Program-made: the position numbers and the translations under genes | Part shown: positions 56,661 to 64,000 of the stretch, piece after piece | Position numbering within the stretch: position 1 is the stretch's first letter | How the letters are laid out: the number at the start of each line of letters is the position of its first letter | Notes under the pieces: generated by a model | Databases searched by the model: none | What the model saw: only the letters and a program-made list of their open reading frames with translations | Told to the model about the DNA's origin: nothing | Assembly: GCF_900106955.1 (NCBI RefSeq) | Contig: NZ_FNNI01000002.1 | Coordinates: 186,001 to 250,000 of the forward strand | DNA length: 64,000 bases | Source: Aidingimonas halophila | Lineage (GTDB): Bacteria > Pseudomonadota > Gammaproteobacteria > Pseudomonadales > Halomonadaceae | Direction of reading: 5' to 3'

Positions 56661-57761
56661 TCAGTCCTCGGCCAGTGCCTCGAGCGCCTTCTCGTCGCCA
56701 CGATGCTTGATGCCTCGCGGCCAGGCGTAGACCAGCGCCTTGATCAAGGTTGCCAGGGGGATCGCAAAGAATATCCCCCAAAACCCCCAGATCCCGCCGA
56801 AAAACAGCACTGCCAGAATGATCGATACCGGGTGAAGATTGACGGCCTCTGAAAAGAGGATCGGCACCAGAACATTGCCATCCAGTGCCTGAAGTACACC
56901 ATACGCGATCAACACATAGACGAATTGATCCCCCAAGCCGAAATGGAAGCCTGCCACCGCAGCCACCGGCAACGTCGCCACGGCTGCCCCGATATAGGGA
57001 ATCAGCACCGAAAAACCGACCATCACGGCCAACAAGGCGGTATAAGGTAATCCGAAATAGCCGAAGGTCAGGAAGGCGGCACTGCCGACGATGAAGATTT
57101 CGATGAACTTGCCACGGACATAATTGGCGATCTGATCATCCATCTCCTGCCAGATCTGGGTCATCAGCGACCGTTTCTGCGGCAACAGCGAGAGCATGAA
57201 CCCCACCAAACGGTCACTATCCTTGAGCATGAAAAATACCAGGATCGGCACCAGCACCAGGTAGATGATCAAATCCAGCAGATTGCCCAGTGATGCCAGG
57301 GAAAGGGTCAATGCCCGTTGCCCGACCTGTGTGAGTTCACGACCGGCTACATCGATCCAGTTCTGAATCTGATCCGGTGTCACCAGGTGGGGATATCGCT
57401 CCTGTACATCATCAAGGAGTTGCTGCCCACTGGCGAACATGCGAGGCGCTTCCTGCACCAGGTTGACCAACTGATTCCAGATCAACGGCATGAGAAACAG
57501 GGCAATCGCCAGCAATATGCCGACGAACCCCAGGAACACCACCATCACCGCCAGCATCTTGGGCACACCTAAGCGCATCAGCCAATTGACAGCGCCCTGC
57601 AGCAGAAAGGCAATGACCAATGCCGTAAAGAATGGAGCCAGCATGCGGCCGAACCAGATGACCGCCGCAAAGCCCAGCAGCAATACGACCAGCAGGATAA
57701 CCGCTTCTTCGTCGGAGAAATATCGCTCGATCCAATTCTTCAGGAGTTTGCGAAGGGTCAT
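56661..57761 (-). CDS. perM: AI-2E family transporter, PerM-like
   Basis: 366 residues with about eight hydrophobic helices and the family hallmark GLPYTALLAVMVGFSVLIPYIGAAVATLPVAAVAGF near residue 230, with a soluble segment at about 100-150. PerM/YdiK/TqsA-type permeases have unclear substrates. Its ATG overlaps the TGA of the sulfurtransferase gene (ATGA), so they are coupled. It ends 4 bases past the end of convergent bcp. In several gammaproteobacteria perM neighbours bepA and bcp, as here. Confidence 0.9.
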   Translation of the reverse strand: MTLRKLLKNWIERYFSDEEAVILLVVLLLGFAAVIWFGRMLAPFFTALVIAFLLQGAVNWLMRLGVPKMLAVMVVFLGFVGILLAIALFLMPLIWNQLVNLVQEAPRMFASGQQLLDDVQERYPHLVTPDQIQNWIDVAGRELTQVGQRALTLSLASLGNLLDLIIYLVLVPILVFFMLKDSDRLVGFMLSLLPQKRSLMTQIWQEMDDQIANYVRGKFIEIFIVGSAAFLTFGYFGLPYTALLAVMVGFSVLIPYIGAAVATLPVAAVAGFHFGLGDQFVYVLIAYGVLQALDGNVLVPILFSEAVNLHPVSIILAVLFFGGIWGFWGIFFAIPLATLIKALVYAWPRGIKHRGDEKALEALAED

Positions 57762-58009
57762 GCCATCGGCTCCCCGGCCCCCTTGCGAATCCAGTAGTAA
57801 TACACGTCATCACGTGTCTCACGTGCCTCCATGACGTGATCGGTCTGGGCGACGAACGTCTCGAAGTCGCGCCAGGAGCCGGCATCGGTTGCCATGACTT
57901 CCAGCATCTCCCCCGCTGACATACGCGAGAGCGCTTGCTTGGCCTTGAGCAGCGGCAGCGGACAGGGCAAACCACAGGCATCAAGCACATCATCGGGTTG
58001 CAGGACCAT
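57758..58009 (-). CDS. TusA family sulfurtransferase
   Basis: 83 residues from the ATG at 58009, preceded by CGGGAG. The active Cys is in DACGLPCPLPLLKAKQAL (CPxP). This is the SirA/TusA fold that carries persulfide. It is probably not the true TusA of the 2-thiouridine path but a paralogue, YeeD/YedF-like, coupled to perM by an ATGA overlap. It lies 144 bases from the divergent bepA. Confidence 0.9.
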   Translation of the reverse strand: MVLQPDDVLDACGLPCPLPLLKAKQALSRMSAGEMLEVMATDAGSWRDFETFVAQTDHVMEARETRDDVYYYWIRKGAGEPMA

Positions 58010-58152
58010 GCTAACTCCCGGAAAAAGGACCATAATGTCACCGTCGTATGACGCTGACGATACGCTTTTGAAATTTACAGGCACTTTGGCGGAAGAATCA
58101 ATGTCAAAGGCCAAGTCATGTCTGGTGTCAGTCCAACGTTGTGAGGAGGAAC

Positions 58153-59601
58153 ATGAGACGACTCCTTTTTCCTTGTGTTGCCGCCACCGGCCTGCTCATC
58201 GCCAGCGCCTTGCCGGCTGGAGCACAAACCAGTGATTATGGACTACCTCAGCTCGGTTCCGCCGGTGGAGGCGCCGAGACCCAGAGAGAATACCGTCTCG
58301 GACGCGCTTGGCTACGCCAATTCCGTGCCCAGGCACCAACCTGGCAGGACCCCATCAGCCAGCAGTATGTCGAATCGCTGGTGAATCGTTTGTTACCGCA
58401 TAGTGACATGGGTAATATCCAGCCTCTGGTCACCTTGGTCGACAGCCGACTCTTGAACGCGTTCGCCGTTCCGGGAGGAATCATCGGCGTCAATTCAGGC
58501 CTGTTTTCCTTCGCCAAGAGCGAAGATGCCTTCGCTTCGGTACTGGCCCATGAACTCGGCCACCTTTCGCAGCGTCACCATGCGCGGCAACAACAACGCG
58601 CCGAAGAGACCCAACTCCCTACGATGGCCGCCCTGTTGGCCGGCATGCTGATTGCCGCCGGTGGTGGCGGACAAGCCGGCATCGCCACTGCCATGGGTTC
58701 CCAGGCCGCCTTCCTGCAAGACCAATTGGCCTATTCACGTCGCTACGAGCAGGAAGCCGATCGTGTCGGTCTGCAGGCCTTGGCCGAGGCCGGGTTCGAC
58801 CCGAATGCGATGGTCGAAATGTTCCGCTCGATGCAACGCATGGCCAGCCTCCAGGGTGGCAACCCACCGGAGTTCCTCCTGACTCACCCGGTGACACAAT
58901 CCCGTATCAGCGATACGGAATCCCGTGCTTCCCAATTGACTCCCGCCGAGCGACGTGACGCCGGTCCCCAATATGACATGATCCGTGCACGCGCTTTGCT
59001 TGACCTGCACCGCAACGACCCTTCACAAGCCACCACTCGGCTGGCCCAGGACTCTCCTTCCGAGGAAGCGCAGCGCTATCTCGACGCCCTGGTGAACGCC
59101 GAGCGCGATAATCTGCAACAGGCATTGGAGTCACTCGACCAGTTGGCCGCTGAACTCCCTGACCTGACGATGATACGCGCCAGTGCCGTCGAGCTGGCAT
59201 TGGATACCGGCGAACACGAGGAAGCCCGAGATCGGGCCCAGCGGTTGCTGCGCTTGTTCCCCGGCCACACGCCGACACAGATGTTTCTTGCCGAAGCCCT
59301 GCTGCAAAGCAATCCCGAACGGGCCTATGACCTGTTGCGCGATCTGGCGGACAAGCGCCCGAACGACCCCCAGGTATTCATCCTGCTGGCAGAAGCGGCA
59401 GGTGATACCGGACGCAATGGCTGGGGCCACCTGGCGCGGGCGGAAGAACTCCAGCTCACCGGACGCATTGACCGGGCCATACGCCAGCTCGATATCGCTG
59501 AAGACATCGCCAATCAGGAAGGCGAAAGCAGCCTGAGCCAACGAATCGAACAGCGACGCGACGAATTCATGGAATACCGGGAGGCAATGGAACAGTTCTA
59601 G
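58153..59601 (+). CDS. bepA: periplasmic M48 metalloprotease/chaperone BepA
   Basis: 482 residues from the ATG at 58153, which follows GAGGAGG by five bases. A signal peptide is at residues 1-24 (cleavage after PAGA). The M48 zinc motif HELGH (133-137) is followed by the third ligand in YEQEADRVGLQAL. The C-terminal ~200 residues are TPR repeats. BepA assists LptD assembly and degrades misfolded outer membrane proteins. It sits beside perM and bcp, as in related genera. The length matches E. coli BepA (487). Confidence 0.93.
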   Translation: MRRLLFPCVAATGLLIASALPAGAQTSDYGLPQLGSAGGGAETQREYRLGRAWLRQFRAQAPTWQDPISQQYVESLVNRLLPHSDMGNIQPLVTLVDSRLLNAFAVPGGIIGVNSGLFSFAKSEDAFASVLAHELGHLSQRHHARQQQRAEETQLPTMAALLAGMLIAAGGGGQAGIATAMGSQAAFLQDQLAYSRRYEQEADRVGLQALAEAGFDPNAMVEMFRSMQRMASLQGGNPPEFLLTHPVTQSRISDTESRASQLTPAERRDAGPQYDMIRARALLDLHRNDPSQATTRLAQDSPSEEAQRYLDALVNAERDNLQQALESLDQLAAELPDLTMIRASAVELALDTGEHEEARDRAQRLLRLFPGHTPTQMFLAEALLQSNPERAYDLLRDLADKRPNDPQVFILLAEAAGDTGRNGWGHLARAEELQLTGRIDRAIRQLDIAEDIANQEGESSLSQRIEQRRDEFMEYREAMEQF

Positions 59602-59615
59602 CGTGCCAGGCGACG

Positions 59616-59654
59616 GTCAGGGCTGTACCTTCACTACAAGCGTAACGCCCTGAC
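59616..59654. terminator. hairpin between bepA and nadA
   Basis: Perfect 8-bp stem GTCAGGGC / GCCCTGAC with a 23-nt loop, 15 bases after the bepA stop and 13 before the end of convergent nadA. There is no U-tract, so it may act as a weak terminator or transcript end. Confidence 0.4.
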
Positions 59655-59667
59655 TCGACGCAATGGG

Positions 59668-60696
59668 TCAAGCCTTGAAATTCAGCATCCGCTCCAGGGG
59701 TTTCAGGGCGCGTTGACGCAGATCATCATCGACATGAATCTCGCCATCGAGGTTGCGCAGAGAACCAGCCAGATTATCAAGGGCATTCATGGCCATCCAG
59801 GGACAGTGCGCGCAACTCTTGCAGGTTGCCCCATTGCCCGCGGTAGGGGCTTCAAACAGCGTCTTTTCCGGAACGGCCTGCTGCATCTTGAAGAAAATAC
59901 CGCGATCGGTGGCCACGATCAGCTTGTCGTTGGACAGTGACTTGGCGGCTTGAATCAACTGTGATGTCGAGCCCGCCACATCGGCAATATCCACCACACT
60001 GGCAGGCGACTCCGGATGAACGAGTACCGCTGCGTCGGGATAGAGTGACTTGAGGTCCTCGATCCCTTTGGCCTTGAACTCCTCGTGAACAATGCAAGCA
60101 CCATCCCACAGCAACATATCGGCACCCGTCTTCTCACGGATGTAGTGCCCCAGGTGCTTGTCCGGCGCCCATAGAATCTTTTCGCCACGGGATTGAAGAT
60201 GCTCGATGACATCGACCGCAATCGATGAGGTCACCACCCAGTCGGCACGCGCTTTTACAGCGGCCGAGGTGTTGGCATAGACGACGACGGTACGGTCAGG
60301 ATGTGCGTCACAGAAGGCACTGAACTCGTCGGCCGGACACCCAACGTCCAGCGAACAGGTCGCCTCAAGCGTCGGCATCAGCACACGTTTCTCGGGAGAC
60401 AGAATCTTCGCCGTCTCGCCCATGAAACGCACGCCGGCCACCACCAGCGTGGACGCTTCGTGACGTGCCCCGAAGCGGGCCATTTCCAGGGAATCGGCCA
60501 CACAGCCGCCGGTGTCCTCGGCCAACTGTTGAATGGCGTCGTCAGTATAATAATGCGCCACCAGAACGGCATTGCGCTCCTGCAGCAGACGTTTTATTTC
60601 ATCGATACGCGCCTCATCCTCAACGGGAATGCGCGTCGGGCAGTAAGTGCGAGCCAGATATTCGCGTACTTCGGCTCGAGAGGTCATGATCGTCAT
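59668..60696 (-). CDS. nadA: quinolinate synthase A
   Basis: 342 residues from the ATG at 60696 ([10 protein letters not shown]). Longer in-frame starts (GTG at 60756, ATG at 60735) lie inside hairpins of the leader and are less likely; ATG at 60687 is also possible. The cluster cysteines Cys114, Cys201 and Cys298 correspond to E. coli 113, 200 and 297, and the [13 protein letters not shown] and HPESP motifs are present. It makes quinolinate from iminoaspartate and DHAP using a [4Fe-4S] cluster. nadC lies about 9 kb away; nadB is not in this window. Confidence 0.95.
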   Translation of the reverse strand: MTIMTSRAEVREYLARTYCPTRIPVEDEARIDEIKRLLQERNAVLVAHYYTDDAIQQLAEDTGGCVADSLEMARFGARHEASTLVVAGVRFMGETAKILSPEKRVLMPTLEATCSLDVGCPADEFSAFCDAHPDRTVVVYANTSAAVKARADWVVTSSIAVDVIEHLQSRGEKILWAPDKHLGHYIREKTGADMLLWDGACIVHEEFKAKGIEDLKSLYPDAAVLVHPESPASVVDIADVAGSTSQLIQAAKSLSNDKLIVATDRGIFFKMQQAVPEKTLFEAPTAGNGATCKSCAHCPWMAMNALDNLAGSLRNLDGEIHVDDDLRQRALKPLERMLNFKA

Positions 60697-60853
60697 CGTG
60701 TCTACCACTGCGACTGGCAGGGGCTCCCCCTGCATGGCACCAGATGCGCCGGCCACGGACTCTTTGTCCGAGCGACGCCCCTGACGGAGAATCGTGCGAC
60801 TCCCGCACGATTTCGCCTACTGTCATTCTAGACCACACGCAATGACTCCCCAA
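60697..60853 (-). promoter_or_regulatory. nadA promoter and structured 5' leader
   Basis: A minus-strand promoter TTGGGG (60853-60848), 17-bp spacer, TAGAAT (60830-60825). The expected transcript then folds into three perfect hairpins before the start codon: a 9-bp stem AATCGTGCG / CGCACGATT (60790-60812), a 5-bp stem CGGAC / GTCCG (60756-60770) and a 7-bp stem GCAGGGG / CCCCTGC (60717-60733). Twenty bases separate the last hairpin from the ATG. The layout suggests regulation at the RNA level. The stretch 60854-61022 shows nothing I can name. Confidence 0.5.
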
Positions 60854-61022
60854 GGTCTCACTTGAGAAAACACCGCAAAAAGTCTACGCGCGCCAATCGA
60901 TCCGCTGCACGATACACGAGATTTTTACATATCATACTCAGGTTCCCGCGTTCCGTGCATTTCGCTCCACTCACCGATTTGTTCAGCTCGACCTTGATCC
61001 GTCACTCTTGCAACAGGTTGCA

Positions 61023-61739
61023 TCAACGGTGATCGTCCAATATCCGCGAGTATAGCGAACAGTCGGCACGATAACAGCCGCAGGACACGTCGATCAGGCC
61101 CGGACGGTCAAGCACGGTAATGTTGCCGCGGCGATAGCTGATCAACGCCCGCTCTTGCAACGCCGTTGCCGCCTGGGTGATGCCGGCACGCCTGACACCC
61201 AGCATCGCCGCAAGGAACTCATGGGTCAGATATAGCTTGTCGGAGTCGGCGCGATCCTGGGTCATCAGCAGCCAGCGCGCCAGCCGTGCCTCGACCTGGT
61301 GAAAGTGCGTGCAGGCAGCCGTTCGGGCAAGCTGACCGATGACCACATAAAGGTACCGCTGCAGCCGCTGTTGCAGCACGGGACAACTTGACAGCAGACT
61401 CCGAAACCGAGCGGCATCCATGCGCAGCGCCATGCCGGCACCTTGTACCAGAGCGCACAGCGGCGATTCCTCGACGCCGAGGAGCAGCGACACCCCCATC
61501 ATGCCTTCCCGCCCCGCCATTGCCACTTCCAACCGATCACCATCATCGAGGCTGACGATCAGTGAAATGAAACCGTCGAGGGGAAAGTAGACTTGCTCGA
61601 TGAGCGCGCCCGGCTCGACCAGTACCTTCCCAAACACCAGGTTGACAGGCTCGCAAGCGGCCATGAAGGCAGCGTGTTCGACCGCCGGCAGCTCTTGGAG
61701 CAGTCGGTTGGCGGCGGGAAAAGCGGGGAAGGGAGACAT
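61023..61739 (-). CDS. Crp/Fnr family transcriptional regulator
   Basis: 238 residues from the ATG at 61739, preceded by GGAG; a 16-residue upstream extension is possible. A cyclic-nucleotide-like barrel (residues ~20-130) lacks FNR-type N-terminal cysteines. A winged helix-turn-helix is at the C terminus (LTHEFLAAMLGVRRAGITQAATAL), followed by three cysteines in VSCGCYRADCS. It belongs to the broad Crp/Fnr group of unknown effector common in proteobacteria. The upstream region 61740-62166 carries a 12-bp direct repeat that could be its own operator. Confidence 0.88.
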   Translation of the reverse strand: MSPFPAFPAANRLLQELPAVEHAAFMAACEPVNLVFGKVLVEPGALIEQVYFPLDGFISLIVSLDDGDRLEVAMAGREGMMGVSLLLGVEESPLCALVQGAGMALRMDAARFRSLLSSCPVLQQRLQRYLYVVIGQLARTAACTHFHQVEARLARWLLMTQDRADSDKLYLTHEFLAAMLGVRRAGITQAATALQERALISYRRGNITVLDRPGLIDVSCGCYRADCSLYSRILDDHR

Positions 61740-61885
61740 GGCTGCTCCAGCGGCGACGAACCTGGCAAGCGGCATGGAGACATACATGATGATTTCAATG
61801 TCGACTGCAGACCGAGATCCTGAGAGTCTTCAATCAGGCGATATGGCTGCAGACTAGCATGCGGGGAAAACACGTGTCGGCACGC

Positions 61886-62069
61886 TAGCGTACATAGGGG
61901 GTGCAGACTCACCTCACTGTTCGGCCATCCAGCAGACGATCGTACTCGCTTTTGACTACCGCAGTGTCGGGTGACCTCGTGCATCACTAAACGGATAACG
62001 ATCCCCCTGTTGTCATCCTTTCTCAGTAGAGGGTGACTGACGACACGCTATGTTAGTTAGCGTACATAG
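61886..62069. repeat. 12-bp direct repeat TAGCGTACATAG in the Crp/Fnr upstream region
   Basis: Two perfect copies, 61886-61897 and 62058-62069. The second overlaps an inverted repeat CTATGT-N10-ACATAG (62048-62069). They sit in the 427-bp gene-free gap between the Crp/Fnr gene and the frame starting at 62167. I infer regulator binding sites. Otherwise nothing is recognised in 61740-62166. Confidence 0.5.
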
Positions 62070-62166
62070 TGAAGCCGTAGCCATGACTAACCTCTGGACG
62101 ACTAGCCATCCATACTAATCTGCCTGTTCGTTGCCAACCAATGGTGTTGAATTGACGGAGTGAGAC

Positions 62167-62544
62167 ATGCGCCAAAGAGTAACGGCAGTACCAACGCTGA
62201 ACCAAGCGCATGGCGCACGAGAGGTGACTAAAGACCCGCAGTCACCTTTCGAGGTCCCCCTGATCGGCCCCGGCACCCCTAAAATGCTTGAAAATGACTA
62301 CCAAGTCTTTTCCGGAGACATGCTGATCGCCCCCCTTGATGGTGTCGGTAAACAGTCACTACAGCCTCTCGATGCGATTTACCCTGTCGCCGTGAGAGTA
62401 GCGGGCGGAATCTCGATAGCAGCGGCTTCAGCGGGACCTATGGCGACGACGTCAAGGACAGCGCTGACAACGTATGGGGTCACCGCTCCTCTAAAGGCAA
62501 TGCGCCTTATGTACGCCAGCGAACAGATGGGAGCCCTCCGATGA
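62167..62544 (+). CDS. uncharacterised frame, possibly a broken gene
   Basis: 125 residues with a good start (ATG after GGAGTGAG) but no similarity that I recognise. The first two thirds (for example DYQVFSGDMLIAPLDG) read like a protein. The last third is low in complexity. A second frame, open from 62352 to 62771, looks more protein-like from about 62410 (GTYGDDVKDSADNVWG). A frameshift joining the two frames is possible. The ATG of the next in-frame piece overlaps the stop here (ATGA at 62541). It may be real, decayed, or not coding. Confidence 0.3.
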   Translation: MRQRVTAVPTLNQAHGAREVTKDPQSPFEVPLIGPGTPKMLENDYQVFSGDMLIAPLDGVGKQSLQPLDAIYPVAVRVAGGISIAAASAGPMATTSRTALTTYGVTAPLKAMRLMYASEQMGALR

Positions 62545-62696
62545 CATATCTTCGAGATGAGCGCGGCAAGGAAAACAAAAGGAAAGAGCTTGTACAGGGA
62601 GTTACGCTACGCGCCGCATGGATTGCGGCGCCATCGCGACATGAACCATCCCGCAGCATTCTGAAAACAGAACATGCGCCACAGAGGAAAGACTTC

Positions 62697-62771
62697 ATGC
62701 ACAACATCGTCTATATCGTCGGCGCAGTCGTCATCGTGCTGGTGATTCTTTCCGCCCTCGGTCTTCGTTGA
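62697..62771 (+). CDS. 24-residue single-helix membrane peptide
   Basis: Starts MHNIVYIVGAVV and ends LGLR, almost entirely one hydrophobic helix with a basic C terminus, preceded by AGAGGAAAG seven to eight bases upstream. Very similar tiny one-helix peptides (M-x-N/T-IVYIVGA...FFGLR type) occur widely in proteobacteria, and I recall them as unannotated or hypothetical. The frame extends upstream to an ATG at 62541 giving 76 residues, but the upstream part looks unrelated. The function is unknown. Confidence 0.55.
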   Translation: MHNIVYIVGAVVIVLVILSALGLR

Positions 62772-62911
62772 AACGACCACGATTGGCAAGACATCACGGG
62801 CACACTCGACCTCGAGAATGGCGGTTTCCCTGTGCTGGCGAACCACTGTGGCGATTACAACCCTCGCCGAGTAAAGCTGGAGCATTAGAGGATAAGTGGG
62901 CCCCATGAACA

Positions 62912-62943
62912 AAGCGCCCTCGTTTTAACAAGCGAGGGCGCTT
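62912..62943 (-). terminator. rho-independent terminator of the tRNA-Lys pair
   Basis: Perfect 11-bp stem AAGCGCCCTCG / CGAGGGCGCTT with a 10-nt loop. On the minus strand it is followed by TGTTC after the T-rich arm end. It begins 12 bases after the distal tRNA-Lys. Confidence 0.8.
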
Positions 62944-62954
62944 CGCATCGAATC

Positions 62955-63029
62955 TGGTGGGTCGTGAAGGATTCGAACCTTCGACCAATTGGTTAAAAGC
63001 CAACTGCTCTACCACTGAGCTAACGACCC
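62955..63029 (-). tRNA. tRNA-Lys(TTT), distal copy
   Basis: A 75-nt cloverleaf with encoded CCA. Acceptor GGGTCGT / ACGACCC, anticodon loop CTTTTAA giving TTT, T-loop TTCGAAT. Identical to the copy at 63089-63163. Confidence 0.97.
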
Positions 63030-63088
63030 GAAACAGGTATCCGACAAGTCGGATTCGAGAGCGGCGAAATGTAACATCTGAAGGCGGC

Positions 63089-63163
63089 TGGTGGGTCGTG
63101 AAGGATTCGAACCTTCGACCAATTGGTTAAAAGCCAACTGCTCTACCACTGAGCTAACGACCC
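63089..63163 (-). tRNA. tRNA-Lys(TTT), proximal copy
   Basis: 75 nt, identical to the distal copy, 59 bases upstream of it on the minus strand. Its promoter is visible at 63213-63241. Confidence 0.97.
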
Positions 63164-63212
63164 ATCACCTTGAACGGAGAGGAGTATCCGCTCGCCCTCC
63201 AACAGGGCGCAT

Positions 63213-63241
63213 ATACTACTGATAACGCTCTTGTCCCGCAA
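63213..63241 (-). promoter_or_regulatory. promoter of the tRNA-Lys pair
   Basis: Minus-strand TTGCGG (63241-63236), 17-bp spacer, TAGTAT (63218-63213), then a GCGCCC discriminator. The leader has a CGCCCT / AGGGCG hairpin before the tRNA. Confidence 0.65.
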
Positions 63242-63249
63242 GCCTTATT

Positions 63250-64000
63250 TCAGTGCCGACGCGCCTTGGATCTGCGCACGCCCTGAACCGGACGTCGCTT
63301 GTGCTTGTCACGGCTCCAGCGGTTTTTCTCGTCGGGGGTGAGCTCAGGCACCTTGCGCGGCGTTAACCCGGCCATCAACGACAGGTCATCCACCTCTTCC
63401 TGAGTCAGTTCCGTCCATTCGCCAGCCTTGGCCCGCTTGTCGAGAAAAATATTTCCGTAACGCACGCGCTTTAGACGGCTGACGGTCAATCCCTGTGACT
63501 CCCATAACCGACGGACTTCCCGGTTACGTCCTTCCATGATCACGACATGAAACCAGGTATTGATGCCTTCACCGCCAAACTCCTGCACATCGGTAAAGCG
63601 TGCCGGGCCATCATCCAGCATGACACCCTCGACCATGGCCACGACCTGCGGTTGAGTCACTTCTCCCATGACACGCACCGCATATTCGCGCTCGATCTCG
63701 GTGGAAGGATGCATCAAACGATTGGCGAGCTCGCCATCGGTAGTGAACAACAGTAGCCCACTGGTATTGATATCCAGGCGCCCGATCGCGATCCAGCGCT
63801 CCCCTTTCAGCCGCGGCAAGCGTTCAAAGACAGTGCGCCGCCCTTCAGGATCCTTGCGTGTACAGAGTTCGCCTTCGGGCTTGTTATACATGATGACGCG
63901 ACGCGGCGTATCCTCAGCGCCCCGCAGGGTCAGGGGCCGGTCATCGAACGTCACTGTGTCGCGTGTGTCGATGCGGTCACCCAGTGTCGCGACCTGGCCA
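63250..64000 (-). CDS. rluB: 23S rRNA pseudouridine(2605) synthase RluB, N-terminally truncated by window edge
   Basis: The frame is open to the last base of the window, with [16 protein letters not shown] upstream of the first ATG/GTG, so the S4 domain starts outside. The visible ~249 residues carry the pseudouridine synthase core: [23 protein letters not shown], the catalytic Asp in [16 protein letters not shown], and [16 protein letters not shown] basic C-terminal tail ([18 protein letters not shown]) follows. It converts U2605 of 23S rRNA. The match to RluB rather than RluE/RsuA is by the C-terminal features and is likely but not certain. Confidence 0.9.
   Translation of the reverse strand, partial: GQVATLGDRIDTRDTVTFDDRPLTLRGAEDTPRRVIMYNKPEGELCTRKDPEGRRTVFERLPRLKGERWIAIGRLDINTSGLLLFTTDGELANRLMHPSTEIEREYAVRVMGEVTQPQVVAMVEGVMLDDGPARFTDVQEFGGEGINTWFHVVIMEGRNREVRRLWESQGLTVSRLKRVRYGNIFLDKRAKAGEWTELTQEEVDDLSLMAGLTPRKVPELTPDEKNRWSRDKHKRRPVQGVRRSKARRH

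Noticed and set aside
58009-58152. Additional small gene between the sulfurtransferase and bepA
   Set aside because: No frame with a supported start; it is the divergent promoter region.
60697-60853. Known NAD-I riboswitch (nadA motif)
   Set aside because: The three-hairpin layout does not show the tandem double-domain form I know for that RNA, and it is described from Acidobacteria. A covariance search would decide.

Overview
The window is an ordinary chromosomal segment of a gammaproteobacterium, most likely a moderately halophilic Halomonadaceae-type organism. This is inferred from the gene content: an Mrp-type Na+/H+ antiporter, a periplasmic HiPIP, acidic proteins, a CrbS/CrbR-type acetate-switch kinase with a DUF4212/symporter pair and acs, and the typical gammaproteobacterial rpsF-rpsR-rplI-dnaB and prkA-yeaH-spoVR clusters. 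Coding density is high. I see no prophage, insertion sequence, CRISPR array or obvious genomic island.

Layout. 1-1709: the 3' end of an mrp (mnh/pha) antiporter operon. 1718-8364: hemH, two small uncharacterised proteins, dnaB, and the ribosomal operon rpsF-rpsR-DUF2232-rplI with a possible autoregulatory leader. 7573-12974: rlmB, rnr, two nearly identical tRNA-Leu(CAG), an exported NUC1-type nuclease, a stand-alone Lrp/AsnC sensor domain and ogt. 13249-18530: a Tat-exported HiPIP and the spoVR-yeaH-prkA stress cluster. 18755-22636: threonine aldolase, fadH and a five-gene Val/Asp tRNA array with a good sigma70 promoter. 22772-25150: an FNR/Anr-type regulator, ttcA and a DnaQ-like exonuclease.

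25176-37259 is the most coherent accessory block. It holds a cNMP/CBS/DUF294 protein, a 558-bp AT-rich regulatory region with a recurring TAGACGAT motif, DUF4212 plus a VC_2705-type sodium:solute symporter, a small membrane protein of unknown function, a 1317-residue SSS-domain hybrid kinase (CrbS-like), a convergent LuxR-type regulator (CrbR-like) and acs. Together these should sense, import and activate acetate or a related short carboxylate.

37409-64000: sprT, a UPF0149 protein, divergent phospholipid genes (cls-like and plsB), rsmJ, the adk-tsaB pair, the pyruvate dehydrogenase pair aceE-aceF with several palindromes upstream, ampD, nadC, a GNAT enzyme, trmO, purC, a dapA-bamC-MBL gene run, bcp, tusA-perM, bepA, nadA with an apparently structured 5' leader, a Crp/Fnr regulator facing a region with a perfect 12-bp direct repeat and tiny frames, two tRNA-Lys(TTT), and the truncated rluB at the edge.

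Nothing here amounts to a clearly new biological system. The best leads are the nadA leader, the symporter operator motif with its unknown membrane partner, the palindromes upstream of aceE, and the Crp/Fnr-associated repeat and micro-peptide.
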